Made by a program: the position numbers and the translations under genes. Positions 18,415 to 26,703 of a stretch of DNA of 64,000 nucleotides are shown here, one piece after another. Origin of the DNA: Paenochrobactrum pullorum (GTDB lineage Bacteria; Pseudomonadota; Alphaproteobacteria; Rhizobiales; Rhizobiaceae); assembly GCF_041929845.1 (NCBI RefSeq), contig NZ_JBHEEH010000003.1:1-64000 (forward strand), read 5' to 3'. The notes under the pieces were generated by a model, which was given only the letters and a program-made list of their open reading frames with translations, did no database searches and was not told the origin of the DNA. The first letter of the stretch is position 1; each line of letters begins with the position of its first letter.

Positions 18415-19056
18415 ATGGATTTTGATTTCACAGCAATCGATGCGGCTGACCGTTATCGGTTGCTGACTAATTTTATTGGCCCCCGCCCTATTGCACTTGT
18501 AACGACACGTTGTATCGATGGCCAAGATAATGGCGCTCCGATGAGCTTTTTCAATGTTTTTTCACACGAGCCTCCTTTGGTGGTTTTAGGCATTCAACCA
18601 AAGCTGGACGGCCGTGAAAAAGACACTGTAGCCAATATCCGCCGCACGTCAGAATTCACCGTCAACATGGTTGATATGGCTCTTTCCCAAACCATGCTTG
18701 TTTGTGGTTTGGGGGTCGAGACAGGCGTTGATGAATTAAAACTGGCCGGTGAAACGGTCAAAGCCGGTAAGCAAATTGATTGCTCGTGGATACCCGCCAG
18801 CCCTTGCGCAATGGAGTGCAAGGTTGAACGTCTGATCGAATATCCGCGTCGTGTTTTAGTGATCGGCGAGGTCGTTCATATGCATGTTCGCCGCGATTGT
18901 CTGGATGAACAAGGACGTTATGTGAACCCTGAAATTTACCATCCGATAGCCCGCCTTCACAGTGACAACTACATTGTTTCGGATCGGCAATTTGTGCTGA
19001 AAGCGCCTAAATTAGACGAGTTGCACAAGCATATAGAAGAAAAAGAAAAAAGATGA
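18415..19056 (+). CDS. Flavin reductase-like (DIM6/NTAB) protein
   Basis: 213 residues from ATG 18415, preceded by GTGGGGG; ATG 18394 is an in-frame alternative overlapping the operator region. The split-barrel flavin-binding domain shows GPRPIALVTTR, NGAPMSFFNVFSHEPPLVVLGI and KDTVANIRRTSEFTVNMV. Family members bind FMN and either reduce free flavin or carry out a flavin-dependent step of their own. The 3' end overlaps the racemase gene by ATGA. It is the first gene of the GntR-controlled island. Confidence 0.8.
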   Translation: MDFDFTAIDAADRYRLLTNFIGPRPIALVTTRCIDGQDNGAPMSFFNVFSHEPPLVVLGIQPKLDGREKDTVANIRRTSEFTVNMVDMALSQTMLVCGLGVETGVDELKLAGETVKAGKQIDCSWIPASPCAMECKVERLIEYPRRVLVIGEVVHMHVRRDCLDEQGRYVNPEIYHPIARLHSDNYIVSDRQFVLKAPKLDELHKHIEEKEKR

Positions 19057-19754
19057 AAATCTTCCTGATCAATCCTAATTCGACAGAAAACATGACAAAA
19101 GTCGCGCTGAAAAGCGCGCAACGTGTGGCTTCTGCGATTACAACCATTGAGACCGGCACAGGCATTGGTGCACCGCGCAGTATTGAAGGTTTTGCCGATG
19201 AGGCCATGTCTGTTCCCTCTATGCTGAACCAAATCCGTCGTGCAGAAATAAATGGTGCTGAGGCTACAGTTATTGCGTGTTTTGATGATCCCGGTCTTGA
19301 TGCAGCCCGAGAAGTGGCCGCGGGGCCGGTCATTGGTATTTGTCAGGCAGGCATACAGGCGGCAATGATACTGGCAAAACGCTTTTCTATCATTACGACA
19401 CTGCCGCGTTCAGTGCCTGTGATTGAAGATCTGGTGAAGCTTTATGGTGCTTCAGGTCATTGCCGCAAAGTGCGTGCCATTAACCTGCCGGTTTTATCTA
19501 TCGAAGCAGAAGCCAATCAGGCTTTTAGGCTTCTGATTGATGAGATCTCGCGTGCTCGCGATGAAGATGGAGCTGAAGCAGTCGTCCTTGGTTGTGCAGG
19601 CATGTCGGAAATGGCTGCCAAACTTACAAATGCCACTGGTGTTGTTGTCATCGATGGCGTTGTGGTTGCCATTAAACTTGCCGAAGCCCTCATTGGTGCC
19701 GGTTTGCGGACTTCAAAATCTAATGCTTATGCCTTTCCACGGGTTAAAGGATGA
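19053..19754 (+). CDS. Asp/Glu/hydantoin racemase family protein
   Basis: 233 residues with the family opening KIFLINPNSTENMTKVAL and two active-site cysteine regions: ACFDDPGLDAAREVA (Cys near 74) and VLGCAGMSEMA (Cys near 185), with GPVIGICQAGIQAA between them. This two-cysteine plan is that of cofactor-independent racemases for hydantoins, allantoin or Asp/Glu. It is coupled to the preceding gene by an ATGA overlap. It may invert a chiral centre of a cyclic amide or N-carbamoyl intermediate handled by the amidohydrolases downstream. Confidence 0.85.
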   Translation: MKIFLINPNSTENMTKVALKSAQRVASAITTIETGTGIGAPRSIEGFADEAMSVPSMLNQIRRAEINGAEATVIACFDDPGLDAAREVAAGPVIGICQAGIQAAMILAKRFSIITTLPRSVPVIEDLVKLYGASGHCRKVRAINLPVLSIEAEANQAFRLLIDEISRARDEDGAEAVVLGCAGMSEMAAKLTNATGVVVIDGVVVAIKLAEALIGAGLRTSKSNAYAFPRVKG

Positions 19755-19834
19755 GTACATCCAAAGAGTAGCGAGCAATATGTCGCATCAAAATTTGGTC
19801 TGTTAGCAGAAAGATTTGGAGGATCTTCTGCAAG

Positions 19835-19846
19835 ATTGTCTACAAA
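19835..19846. promoter_or_regulatory. Second predicted GntR operator
   Basis: ATTGTCTACAAA, with a further partial half-site (AGTTGACAGAA) next to it, matches the ATTGTC motif at 18360. It stands about 200 bases before the transporter genes in the gap after the racemase gene, where a second promoter would be expected. Confidence 0.5.
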
Positions 19847-19927
19847 ACAGTTGACAGAATTTTTGATGTAGCTAACTTTTTCGATATCGACGTGTTTCTG
19901 AACACGGCACTGGGAGGAGAGAATTTG

Positions 19928-20056
19928 ATGAGACTGAGAACGCTTATTGCGTTACTGGACGGTCGTGACGGATACCCGTCGCCGCAGCGGCGGAAAGATT
20001 GCTTTCCCTGTCTGGTTAATCTCGGATTATTGGCTGGCTACGGATGTAAGCCATGA
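19928..20056 (+). CDS. Small ORF coupled to the transporter operon
   Basis: 42 codons from ATG 19928, preceded by GGGAGGAGAG, a strong ribosome site. The product begins MRLRTLIALLDGRDG and has two cysteines (CFPC). The stop TGA overlaps the start of the permease gene (ATGA at 20053), which lacks a good ribosome site of its own. It could be a coupling leader peptide, or the scar of a deleted binding-protein gene, since the start resembles a signal peptide. No relative is recognised. Confidence 0.4.
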   Translation: MRLRTLIALLDGRDGYPSPQRRKDCFPCLVNLGLLAGYGCKP

Positions 20057-21021
20057 TTGTTTTTATCATTAAAAAACTCGCCAATGCGATTGTTGTGATG
20101 CTCTCTGTAGCATTTCTCGCCTTCTTGATTTTCCGCCTTGCGGGCGATCCGGTCGACATGATGTCATCCGAGCAAACTACTGAAGCTGATCGTGAGTTAT
20201 TGCGTGAAAAACTGGGACTCAATGACAGTTTTCTTGTTCAATATATGCGTTTTGTCAGCAATGCCGCACATGGCGAATTTGGAATTTCTTACCGAAACGG
20301 ACAAGACGTGCTCGGCCTGATTGCCGAACGTTTTCCGGCAACCATGGAATTGGTCATTGTTGCAACTATTTTGTCGCTTGTGATTGGCTTGCCGCTTGGG
20401 GTTCTGACCGCAATCAAACGCGGGAAATGGTACTCGGAGTTTTTGCAATTCGGCTCGATTGTTGGTGTTTCCCTGCCAAGTTTTGTCGTCGGTATTTTGT
20501 TGATCCTTGTTTTTTCCGTAAACCTTGGCATTCTACCGGCTTTCGGGCGCGGACAAGTGGTTGATTTTGGTTGGTGGACAACAGGCTTCTTGACCAAAAC
20601 AGGACTATTGGCACTGGTTTTGCCTTCAGTCTCGCTGGCACTTTATCAAATTACACTCATCATGCGTCTTGTCAGAGCAGAAATGCTTGAGGTTATGCGC
20701 TCGGATTATGTGAAATTTGCCCGTGCCCGCGGCATCAACCGTCACAAAATTTACTTCCGTCATGCACTTCGTAATTGTCTGATGCCGGTTGTAACCCTGA
20801 CCGCCATGAATATCGGCACACTGATTGCTTTTGCTCTGATTACAGAGACAGTTTTTCAATGGCCGGGGATGGGCATGTTATTCATTCAGGCCGTGACATT
20901 CATCGATATACCGGTCATGGCGGCCTATCTTTGCCTTGTCTCTTTTATCTTTGTTTTCCTCAATACGATGGTTGATATCACCTATGCTGTGATCGACCCT
21001 CGATTGCGCAACTCGAAATAG
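20053..21021 (+). CDS. Dipeptide/oligopeptide-type ABC permease (DppB-like)
   Basis: 322 residues with six membrane segments and the OppB/DppB hallmarks: N-terminal membrane helix, FRLAGDPVDMM, KLGLNDSFLVQYMRF, and the ATPase-contact loop DYVKFARARGINRHKIYFRHALRN near 220. The last part (ITETVFQWPGMGMLF) is also typical. It forms the inner-membrane channel with the 21031 product. Related importers take peptides but also nickel and assorted amides, so the substrate cannot be read from it. Confidence 0.85.
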   Translation: MIVFIIKKLANAIVVMLSVAFLAFLIFRLAGDPVDMMSSEQTTEADRELLREKLGLNDSFLVQYMRFVSNAAHGEFGISYRNGQDVLGLIAERFPATMELVIVATILSLVIGLPLGVLTAIKRGKWYSEFLQFGSIVGVSLPSFVVGILLILVFSVNLGILPAFGRGQVVDFGWWTTGFLTKTGLLALVLPSVSLALYQITLIMRLVRAEMLEVMRSDYVKFARARGINRHKIYFRHALRNCLMPVVTLTAMNIGTLIAFALITETVFQWPGMGMLFIQAVTFIDIPVMAAYLCLVSFIFVFLNTMVDITYAVIDPRLRNSK

Positions 21022-21030
21022 GGGGGGGAT

Positions 21031-21963
21031 ATGGCGACAACAAGCACGACACCTTCACGTATCCAGCGTATCCGCAACAGTGATCTCTGGTGGTCGTTTA
21101 AAAACTCATGGTCGGCACGTATTGGTGCCTTCCTGCTCATTGTTTTGCTCGGCTCTGCACTGCTGGCTCCCTATATCGCCCCGCAAAATCCTTATGACAC
21201 AGCATCACTGGATATGTGGTTATCGGAGCTTCCGCCGATCTGGCAGGAAGGCGGCCAAATGCCGTTTATCCTTGGCACCGACACACAAGGCCGCGATATG
21301 TTGTCGGTCTTGCTATACGGCACCCGCATTTCCGTTATGATCGGTTTTGCTTCTGTGTTTTTCTCATTGATTATCGGTTTGAGCTTCGGCCTGTTTGCGG
21401 GTTATTTCGGCGGTCTTCTTGATGATCTTTTGATGCGGATCGGCGATATTGTCTTGTCTATTCCGACAATTTTGATCGCGATCCTTGTCTCGACTGTCGT
21501 GCGCCAAATTTTACCGCCCGATTTACGTGAAATCGGAGCTGCCGGTGTGCTGGTTCTTGCCATCACCTTGTCGGCATGGGTGCAATATGCACGAACCGTG
21601 CGGGCACAGGCTATTGTCGAGCGTGGCAAAGAATATGTCATGGCGGCAAAACTTTTAAATGTTCCCAACCGCCGCATCATGTTCAATCACATCCTGCCCA
21701 ATACGCTGACGCCTGTTTTGGTCGCAGCTACTTTGAGCTTCGGCATGGCGATTTTAACAGAAGCCACCCTCTCCTTTTTAGGCATTGGCATGCCTCCGGG
21801 CCAGCCTTCGCTTGGCACATTGATCCGTATCGGCAACCAATATCTGTTTTCCGGTCTTTGGTGGATGGTGATCTTTCCGGTTGTTCAACTTTCCTTGCTG
21901 GTCGTCTCGGTCAACCTTCTTGGTGATTGGTTGCGCGATGCCCTTAATCCAAAGCTGAGGTAA
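21031..21963 (+). CDS. Dipeptide/oligopeptide-type ABC permease (DppC-like)
   Basis: 310 residues. OppC/DppC features are FLLIVLLGSALLAPYIAPQNPY, LGTDTQGRDMLSVLLYGTRISV, the contact loop KEYVMAAKLLNVPNRRIMFNHILPN near 205, and EATLSFLGIGMPPGQPSLGTLI. GGGGGG precedes ATG 21031, nine bases after the DppB-like gene. Three bases separate it from the first amidohydrolase, so import and hydrolysis genes are mixed in one transcript. Confidence 0.85.
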   Translation: MATTSTTPSRIQRIRNSDLWWSFKNSWSARIGAFLLIVLLGSALLAPYIAPQNPYDTASLDMWLSELPPIWQEGGQMPFILGTDTQGRDMLSVLLYGTRISVMIGFASVFFSLIIGLSFGLFAGYFGGLLDDLLMRIGDIVLSIPTILIAILVSTVVRQILPPDLREIGAAGVLVLAITLSAWVQYARTVRAQAIVERGKEYVMAAKLLNVPNRRIMFNHILPNTLTPVLVAATLSFGMAILTEATLSFLGIGMPPGQPSLGTLIRIGNQYLFSGLWWMVIFPVVQLSLLVVSVNLLGDWLRDALNPKLR

Positions 21964-21966
21964 ATC

Positions 21967-23160
21967 ATGTCTGATCTCATTATCCGCAACATCCGCCCTT
22001 TGGGTGAAGAAACGACAGATGTCTTGATCCGTGACGGTATTATTGTTGAATATGGCAAGATTGCTGATTTGCCTGACTTTCCAACCGAGGACGGTAATAA
22101 TGCCATTCTTTGGCCAGGGCTCATCGATGCACATACCCATCTCGACAAAACGACATGGAACATGGATTGGCATGTCAATAACCGTCCTGCCAATTTGCGC
22201 GGACGGATTGATTTCGAACGGGAAAACCGGCTCGAATTAGGGCTTGATCCGCATGTCCAGTCCATGCGCCATGCCATCAGCCATGCAGCACATGGGGCTT
22301 CACATATCCGCAGCCATGTCGATATTGATCTGACACATGGTTTGCGTTTGGTTGAGGGTGTGCAAAAAACCCGCGAGAAATTGCAAGGCATTATCGACAT
22401 TCAAATTGTCGCCTTCCCGCAGTCCGGCGTGATGGTCATGCCCGGTGTCATTGATCTCCTTGACGAGGCATTGGCCAATGGTTGCGAGGTTTTGGGCGGC
22501 ATCGACCCATGCGGCATTGACCATGATCCGAAGGGGCAGCTGGATGCCATTTTTGCGCTGGCTGTAAAACATGGCAAGCCGATTGACATCCATCTTCATG
22601 AAGCAGGCGAACTGGGTGCCTTTACCATGGAGCAGATATTTGCCCGCGTGCGTGCAAATGGCATGCAAGGCAAGGTGGATATCAGTCACGCTTTTGCATT
22701 GGGGATGAATGATTACCTGCGTGTCGAGCAATTGATCGAACAAATCGCTGAACTCGATATCGGCATAGCCACGACAGGTGCGCCTTCGGCAACGGTGCCA
22801 TCACTCAAACGGTTGCGTGAAGCGGGCATCCGTGTGGGTGCCGGCTGTGACGGCATCCGCGATACATGGGGGCCTTGGGGCCTGCCCGACATGATGGATC
22901 GTGCAAGGATTATCGGCATGAAAAATGGTGTGCGCTCCGATATTGATCTGCGCCACATGCTTGAACTTGTCAGTCAGGGCGGCGCTGATCTCATGCGCCT
23001 TGAGGGTTATGGCGTTAAAACTGGCTGTAAAGCTGATTTCACGCTTTTGCAGGGACAAACAATCGGCCATGCCGTTGTGCAGCCCGCAACACCACCACTA
23101 GTTGTGAAAAACGGCCAAGTTGTTGCCCGCAACGGAATCTGCATTGTGAGCATGCCATAA
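21967..23160 (+). CDS. Cytosine deaminase-like amidohydrolase
   Basis: 397 residues of the amidohydrolase superfamily, closest in pattern to CodA/AtzC-type enzymes. The metal HxH is present (PGLIDAHTHLDKT, His56 and His58), followed by IDIHLHEAGELGAF, DISHAFALG and the active-site Asp in GAGCDGIRDTWGPWG. It probably hydrolyses an amine, imine or amide group on a ring compound in the cytoplasm. It sits between the permease and ATPase genes of the importer and ends at TAATG, sharing bases with the next start. Confidence 0.8.
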   Translation: MSDLIIRNIRPLGEETTDVLIRDGIIVEYGKIADLPDFPTEDGNNAILWPGLIDAHTHLDKTTWNMDWHVNNRPANLRGRIDFERENRLELGLDPHVQSMRHAISHAAHGASHIRSHVDIDLTHGLRLVEGVQKTREKLQGIIDIQIVAFPQSGVMVMPGVIDLLDEALANGCEVLGGIDPCGIDHDPKGQLDAIFALAVKHGKPIDIHLHEAGELGAFTMEQIFARVRANGMQGKVDISHAFALGMNDYLRVEQLIEQIAELDIGIATTGAPSATVPSLKRLREAGIRVGAGCDGIRDTWGPWGLPDMMDRARIIGMKNGVRSDIDLRHMLELVSQGGADLMRLEGYGVKTGCKADFTLLQGQTIGHAVVQPATPPLVVKNGQVVARNGICIVSMP

Positions 23161-24668
23161 TGAAACATAATCCTGCACAAGCCGCATTGGCGGATCTGAC
23201 ACTGGGTGCTCGCCCTGATGGCCGCACCTTGCTGACCGCTCAATGGGTTCTTGCCCATGAAAACGACCAGCACATCCTTCTTAAAAACGGTGAAGTGGTC
23301 ATCGAAAACGGGTTGGTTATTTTTACCGGTCATGGTTTTGGCGGTGATGTTGCGCGCCGTATTGACTTCGGCGCATCACTGATTTCACCCGGCCTCATTG
23401 ACCTTGATGCTTTGTCCGATCTCGACACCACCATTCTTGGGATCGACCATTTTCCGTCTTGGAAAAAAGGGCGCGTGTGGCCGCTTTCTTACGTCGAAAA
23501 CGGGCCATATGAGATGTATTCCGCTGAGGAACTGGTGTTTCAAAAGCGCTTTGCTTTCGGACAACTGCTTTTAAATGGTATTACGACAGCAGCCCCCATC
23601 GCCTCGCTTTTTTATCGGGAATGGGGCGAAACAGTAGCCGAATTTGATGCGGCGGCCGATGCTGCCGGTGAATTGGGCTTACGTGTTTTCTTATCGCCCG
23701 CCTATCGCTCCGGCGGCATGGTTTTGCATCAACCGGGTGACATGCGGGCACATTTTGACGAGCCGCGTGGGTTTGCAGGTCTTGATGCTGCCAGTGATTA
23801 TATCGCACGCCAAGCGGGCCGTTATGACGGTTTGATACAGGGGCTGTTTGCGCCGGACCGCGTGGAAACCGCAACGGCGGGCTTAATCCGTGAAACGATG
23901 AAACGGGCAGAAGAGCTTGATGTACAGGTGCGCCTGCATATGGCGCAAGGTGTGATGGAAGTTGAAACTGTCCGCGCGCTTTACGGCTCGACTGCACCTG
24001 TCTGGCTTGCCAAAGAAGGGCTGCTTTCATCACGTTTGATGGCACCTCATGCCACCGAAGCGACAGAAGAAGATCTTGCACTTTACGCCGAGCATGGTGT
24101 TTCGGTCATCCATTGTCCGTTGGTTTCCGGACGTGGCGGCGGCAGCCTCAACAGTTTTTCCAAGCTACGCGATCTTGGCATCAATATTGCGATGGGCACG
24201 GATACAACGCCGCCTGATATGTTGATGAACCTTTTAGTAGGTTTCATCACATGCCGGATGAATGATGGCGGGCCTGAGCGCATCATGACACGCGATCTTT
24301 TCGATGCGGCAACTCTTGGTGGCGCAAAGGCACTCAACCGCCCAGATTTGGGTCGGCTTATGAAAGGTGCACGTGCAGATATTGCGGTTTTCGGGCTTGA
24401 TGATGTGATGATGGCGCCGTCAATTGATCCGATCACTACATTGGTCACCGGCGGATCAGGCAAGGTGACACGCGCAGTTTTTGTCGATGGCCGTCTCTCG
24501 ATGCGCTTTGGCGAAGTTGCAGGCATTGACATGCAAGCCGCACGTGATGAGGCACAGGCGCAATTTGATCGTCTGGTCGCGCAATATCCTGCACGCACAT
24601 GGGGCCATCCGCCTGTCAGCGAAATTTTTCCTCCAAGCTATGTCATGCGGGAGAATGTTGATGGCTGA
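23160..24668 (+). CDS. Chlorohydrolase-like amidohydrolase without HxH (paralogue 1)
   Basis: 502 residues with the amidohydrolase superfamily plan: an N-terminal beta-sandwich (GEVVIENGLVIFTGHG), PGLI at the first barrel strand, HMAQG near 260, APHATEATEEDLALYAEHGVSV and the Asp of AMGTDTTPPDM. At strand 1, where AtzA/TrzA-type enzymes have HxH, the sequence is DLDALSDLDT (residues 81-90). The other His and Asp positions are kept, so the metal site is altered rather than lost. It overlaps the ATPase gene. A paralogue lies at 28330. Confidence 0.8.
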   Translation: MKHNPAQAALADLTLGARPDGRTLLTAQWVLAHENDQHILLKNGEVVIENGLVIFTGHGFGGDVARRIDFGASLISPGLIDLDALSDLDTTILGIDHFPSWKKGRVWPLSYVENGPYEMYSAEELVFQKRFAFGQLLLNGITTAAPIASLFYREWGETVAEFDAAADAAGELGLRVFLSPAYRSGGMVLHQPGDMRAHFDEPRGFAGLDAASDYIARQAGRYDGLIQGLFAPDRVETATAGLIRETMKRAEELDVQVRLHMAQGVMEVETVRALYGSTAPVWLAKEGLLSSRLMAPHATEATEEDLALYAEHGVSVIHCPLVSGRGGGSLNSFSKLRDLGINIAMGTDTTPPDMLMNLLVGFITCRMNDGGPERIMTRDLFDAATLGGAKALNRPDLGRLMKGARADIAVFGLDDVMMAPSIDPITTLVTGGSGKVTRAVFVDGRLSMRFGEVAGIDMQAARDEAQAQFDRLVAQYPARTWGHPPVSEIFPPSYVMRENVDG

Positions 24669-25647
24669 ATCAGTACAAAATTGTCTTGAAGTCAAAGACC
24701 TTGTGGTAGAATTTCCAAACCGTCATGGCACGGTGACAGCACTCAACAAGGTTTCGCTGACAATCAAGCCTGGCGAAATTTTAGGCATGGTGGGTGAATC
24801 GGGTGCCGGTAAATCCATGACCGGCCTCGCCATTCAAGGGCTGCTTGAACGCCCTGGCCATATTGCGTCCGGTGAAATCTGGCTCAATGGCCGTCGTATT
24901 GACGGGCTTAATGATCGGGATATGGAAACGATCCGCGGTCGGGAAATCGGTGCGATTTTTCAAGATCCTTTAACCTCGTTGAACCCGCTTTTTACAGTCG
25001 GCGCACAGCTTGTGGAGACCATCCGTCAACACCAAAAATCAATGAGCAAAGCAGATGCCCGCAAACGTGCAATCGAGCTTCTGATTGAAGTCGGCATTCC
25101 CGCACCCAATGAGCGTGTTGATCATTATCCTCATCAATTTTCCGGCGGGATGCGTCAACGGGTTGTTATAGCGCTGGCGCTGGCGGCCAAACCAAAGCTT
25201 ATTATCGCCGATGAACCAACCACCGCGCTGGACGTATCGATTCAAGCGCAGATCACCGGACTCTTGCGCAAACTTTGCAAAGAACATGGAACAGCCGTGC
25301 TGCTTGTCACGCATGATATGGGGGTCATTGCCGAAACGGCTGACCGCATTGCCGTTATGTATGCAGGTCGTCTGATCGAGGTCGGTTCAGTTGAAACAGT
25401 GCTGAAAAGCCCCTCCCATCCTTATACCAAAGGGCTGATGGCTTCTATTCCAGCGCTCGGCGCACGTGTTGCCCATCTTCATCAAATCGACGGTGCAATG
25501 CCGCGTCTCAATGCAATCCCGCCAGGTTGCGCTTTTAATCCGCGCTGTATTTCAGCAGGGCCGCGTTGCAGCCGTGAACTACCGGAGCTCATACCAACAT
25601 CAACTGGTGCTGCGGCATGCTGGTTGCAAAACGGAGGTGTGCAATGA
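24661..25647 (+). CDS. Peptide-type ABC transporter ATPase (DppD-like)
   Basis: 328 residues from ATG 24661 (GCGGGAG about 8 bases upstream; ATG 24655 also in frame), overlapping the previous gene by 8 bases. Walker A GESGAGKSM, signature FSGGMRQRVVIALAL, Walker B LIIADEPTTALDVS, H-loop LLVTHDMGVIAE. The C-terminal oligopeptide/dipeptide extension has PPGCAFNPRC and further cysteines that may hold a cluster, as in DppD. It works as a heterodimer with the 25644 product. Confidence 0.88.
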   Translation: MAESVQNCLEVKDLVVEFPNRHGTVTALNKVSLTIKPGEILGMVGESGAGKSMTGLAIQGLLERPGHIASGEIWLNGRRIDGLNDRDMETIRGREIGAIFQDPLTSLNPLFTVGAQLVETIRQHQKSMSKADARKRAIELLIEVGIPAPNERVDHYPHQFSGGMRQRVVIALALAAKPKLIIADEPTTALDVSIQAQITGLLRKLCKEHGTAVLLVTHDMGVIAETADRIAVMYAGRLIEVGSVETVLKSPSHPYTKGLMASIPALGARVAHLHQIDGAMPRLNAIPPGCAFNPRCISAGPRCSRELPELIPTSTGAAACWLQNGGVQ

Positions 25648-26624
25648 CAAGACAACAAAATATGGCAACTGCCGAGAGCACAGCATTAAAGGTCAGCCAT
25701 CTTGATCGCATCTTTGATGCCTCGCCGTCCTTTCTTAATCGTTTGATTTACCGGCAGCCGCGCAAATTTTTGCATGCGGTCAGTGATGTCAGTTTTTCGG
25801 TTCCCCACGGTGGCTGCTATAGCCTTGTAGGAGAATCCGGCTGCGGAAAATCAACGGTTGCAAGGCTTGTAACCGGCATTTATGCACCAACATCGGGCGA
25901 AATCCGCTTTCTGGCTGGCAAAAATGGTGTGCCGCTTTCTGCCCAGATGATCTTTCAAGATCCCTATGCGTCGCTCAATCCGCGCTGGCGGGTAAAGAAT
26001 ATCATTGCAGAACCTTTACGCGAATTGAAACTGCGCAATAGCGCAGCCGAAATTGATGCCCGTGTGGCAGAGTTGCTCGGTATCGTAGGGTTGGCTGCAA
26101 CGGATGGCGACAAGTTTCCGCATGAATTTTCCGGCGGACAACGCCAGCGAATTTCTATTGCCCGTGCATTGGCATCCGAACCCGACTTTCTGATTTGCGA
26201 CGAACCGACATCAGCACTGGACGTTTCGGTGCAGGCACAAATTCTCAATCTGATGCGCAAATTGCAGGATGAATTGGGGCTGACCTATCTCTTCATCAGC
26301 CATGATTTGTCTGTTGTCCGCCACATGTCGGATAAAATCGCTGTTATGTATCTTGGGCGTATTGTCGAAGAAGCCGATACGGAAACGCTGTTTGCCGATC
26401 CCAAACATCCCTATACGCGCTTGTTGTTACACACTATTCCGAACGTAAACGAGCCGCATCGTGATCGCGAGATTGTTGCCGGAGAAGTTCCAAGTCCGCT
26501 GGCACCACCGCCCGGCTGCCCGTTTCATACACGCTGCCCGATTGCAGAAGCAAAATGCAAAGTTGAACGACCAGAATTGATGCAAAAAACCGATGGAGCA
26601 CGCGTTGCCTGTCACCTTGCCTGA
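25644..26624 (+). CDS. Peptide-type ABC transporter ATPase (DppF-like)
   Basis: 326 residues; ACGGAGG precedes ATG 25644, which overlaps the previous stop as ATGA. Walker A GESGCGKST, signature FSGGQRQRISIARAL, Walker B FLICDEPTSALDVS, H-loop FISHDLSVVRHMS, and the C-terminal PPPGCPFHTRCP cysteine motif of the DppF class. A small insertion (FLNRLIYRQPRKFLHAVSD in outline, near 32-50) precedes the nucleotide-binding core, as often in DppF. It is the second ATPase of this importer. Confidence 0.88.
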   Translation: MTRQQNMATAESTALKVSHLDRIFDASPSFLNRLIYRQPRKFLHAVSDVSFSVPHGGCYSLVGESGCGKSTVARLVTGIYAPTSGEIRFLAGKNGVPLSAQMIFQDPYASLNPRWRVKNIIAEPLRELKLRNSAAEIDARVAELLGIVGLAATDGDKFPHEFSGGQRQRISIARALASEPDFLICDEPTSALDVSVQAQILNLMRKLQDELGLTYLFISHDLSVVRHMSDKIAVMYLGRIVEEADTETLFADPKHPYTRLLLHTIPNVNEPHRDREIVAGEVPSPLAPPPGCPFHTRCPIAEAKCKVERPELMQKTDGARVACHLA

Positions 26625-26703
26625 AAAAGAGGACTTTGCAGCAAAACCAACCATAACCCATTCAATACCAACAATAAGAACAACAGACCTTAGGAGAGGA
26701 ACT

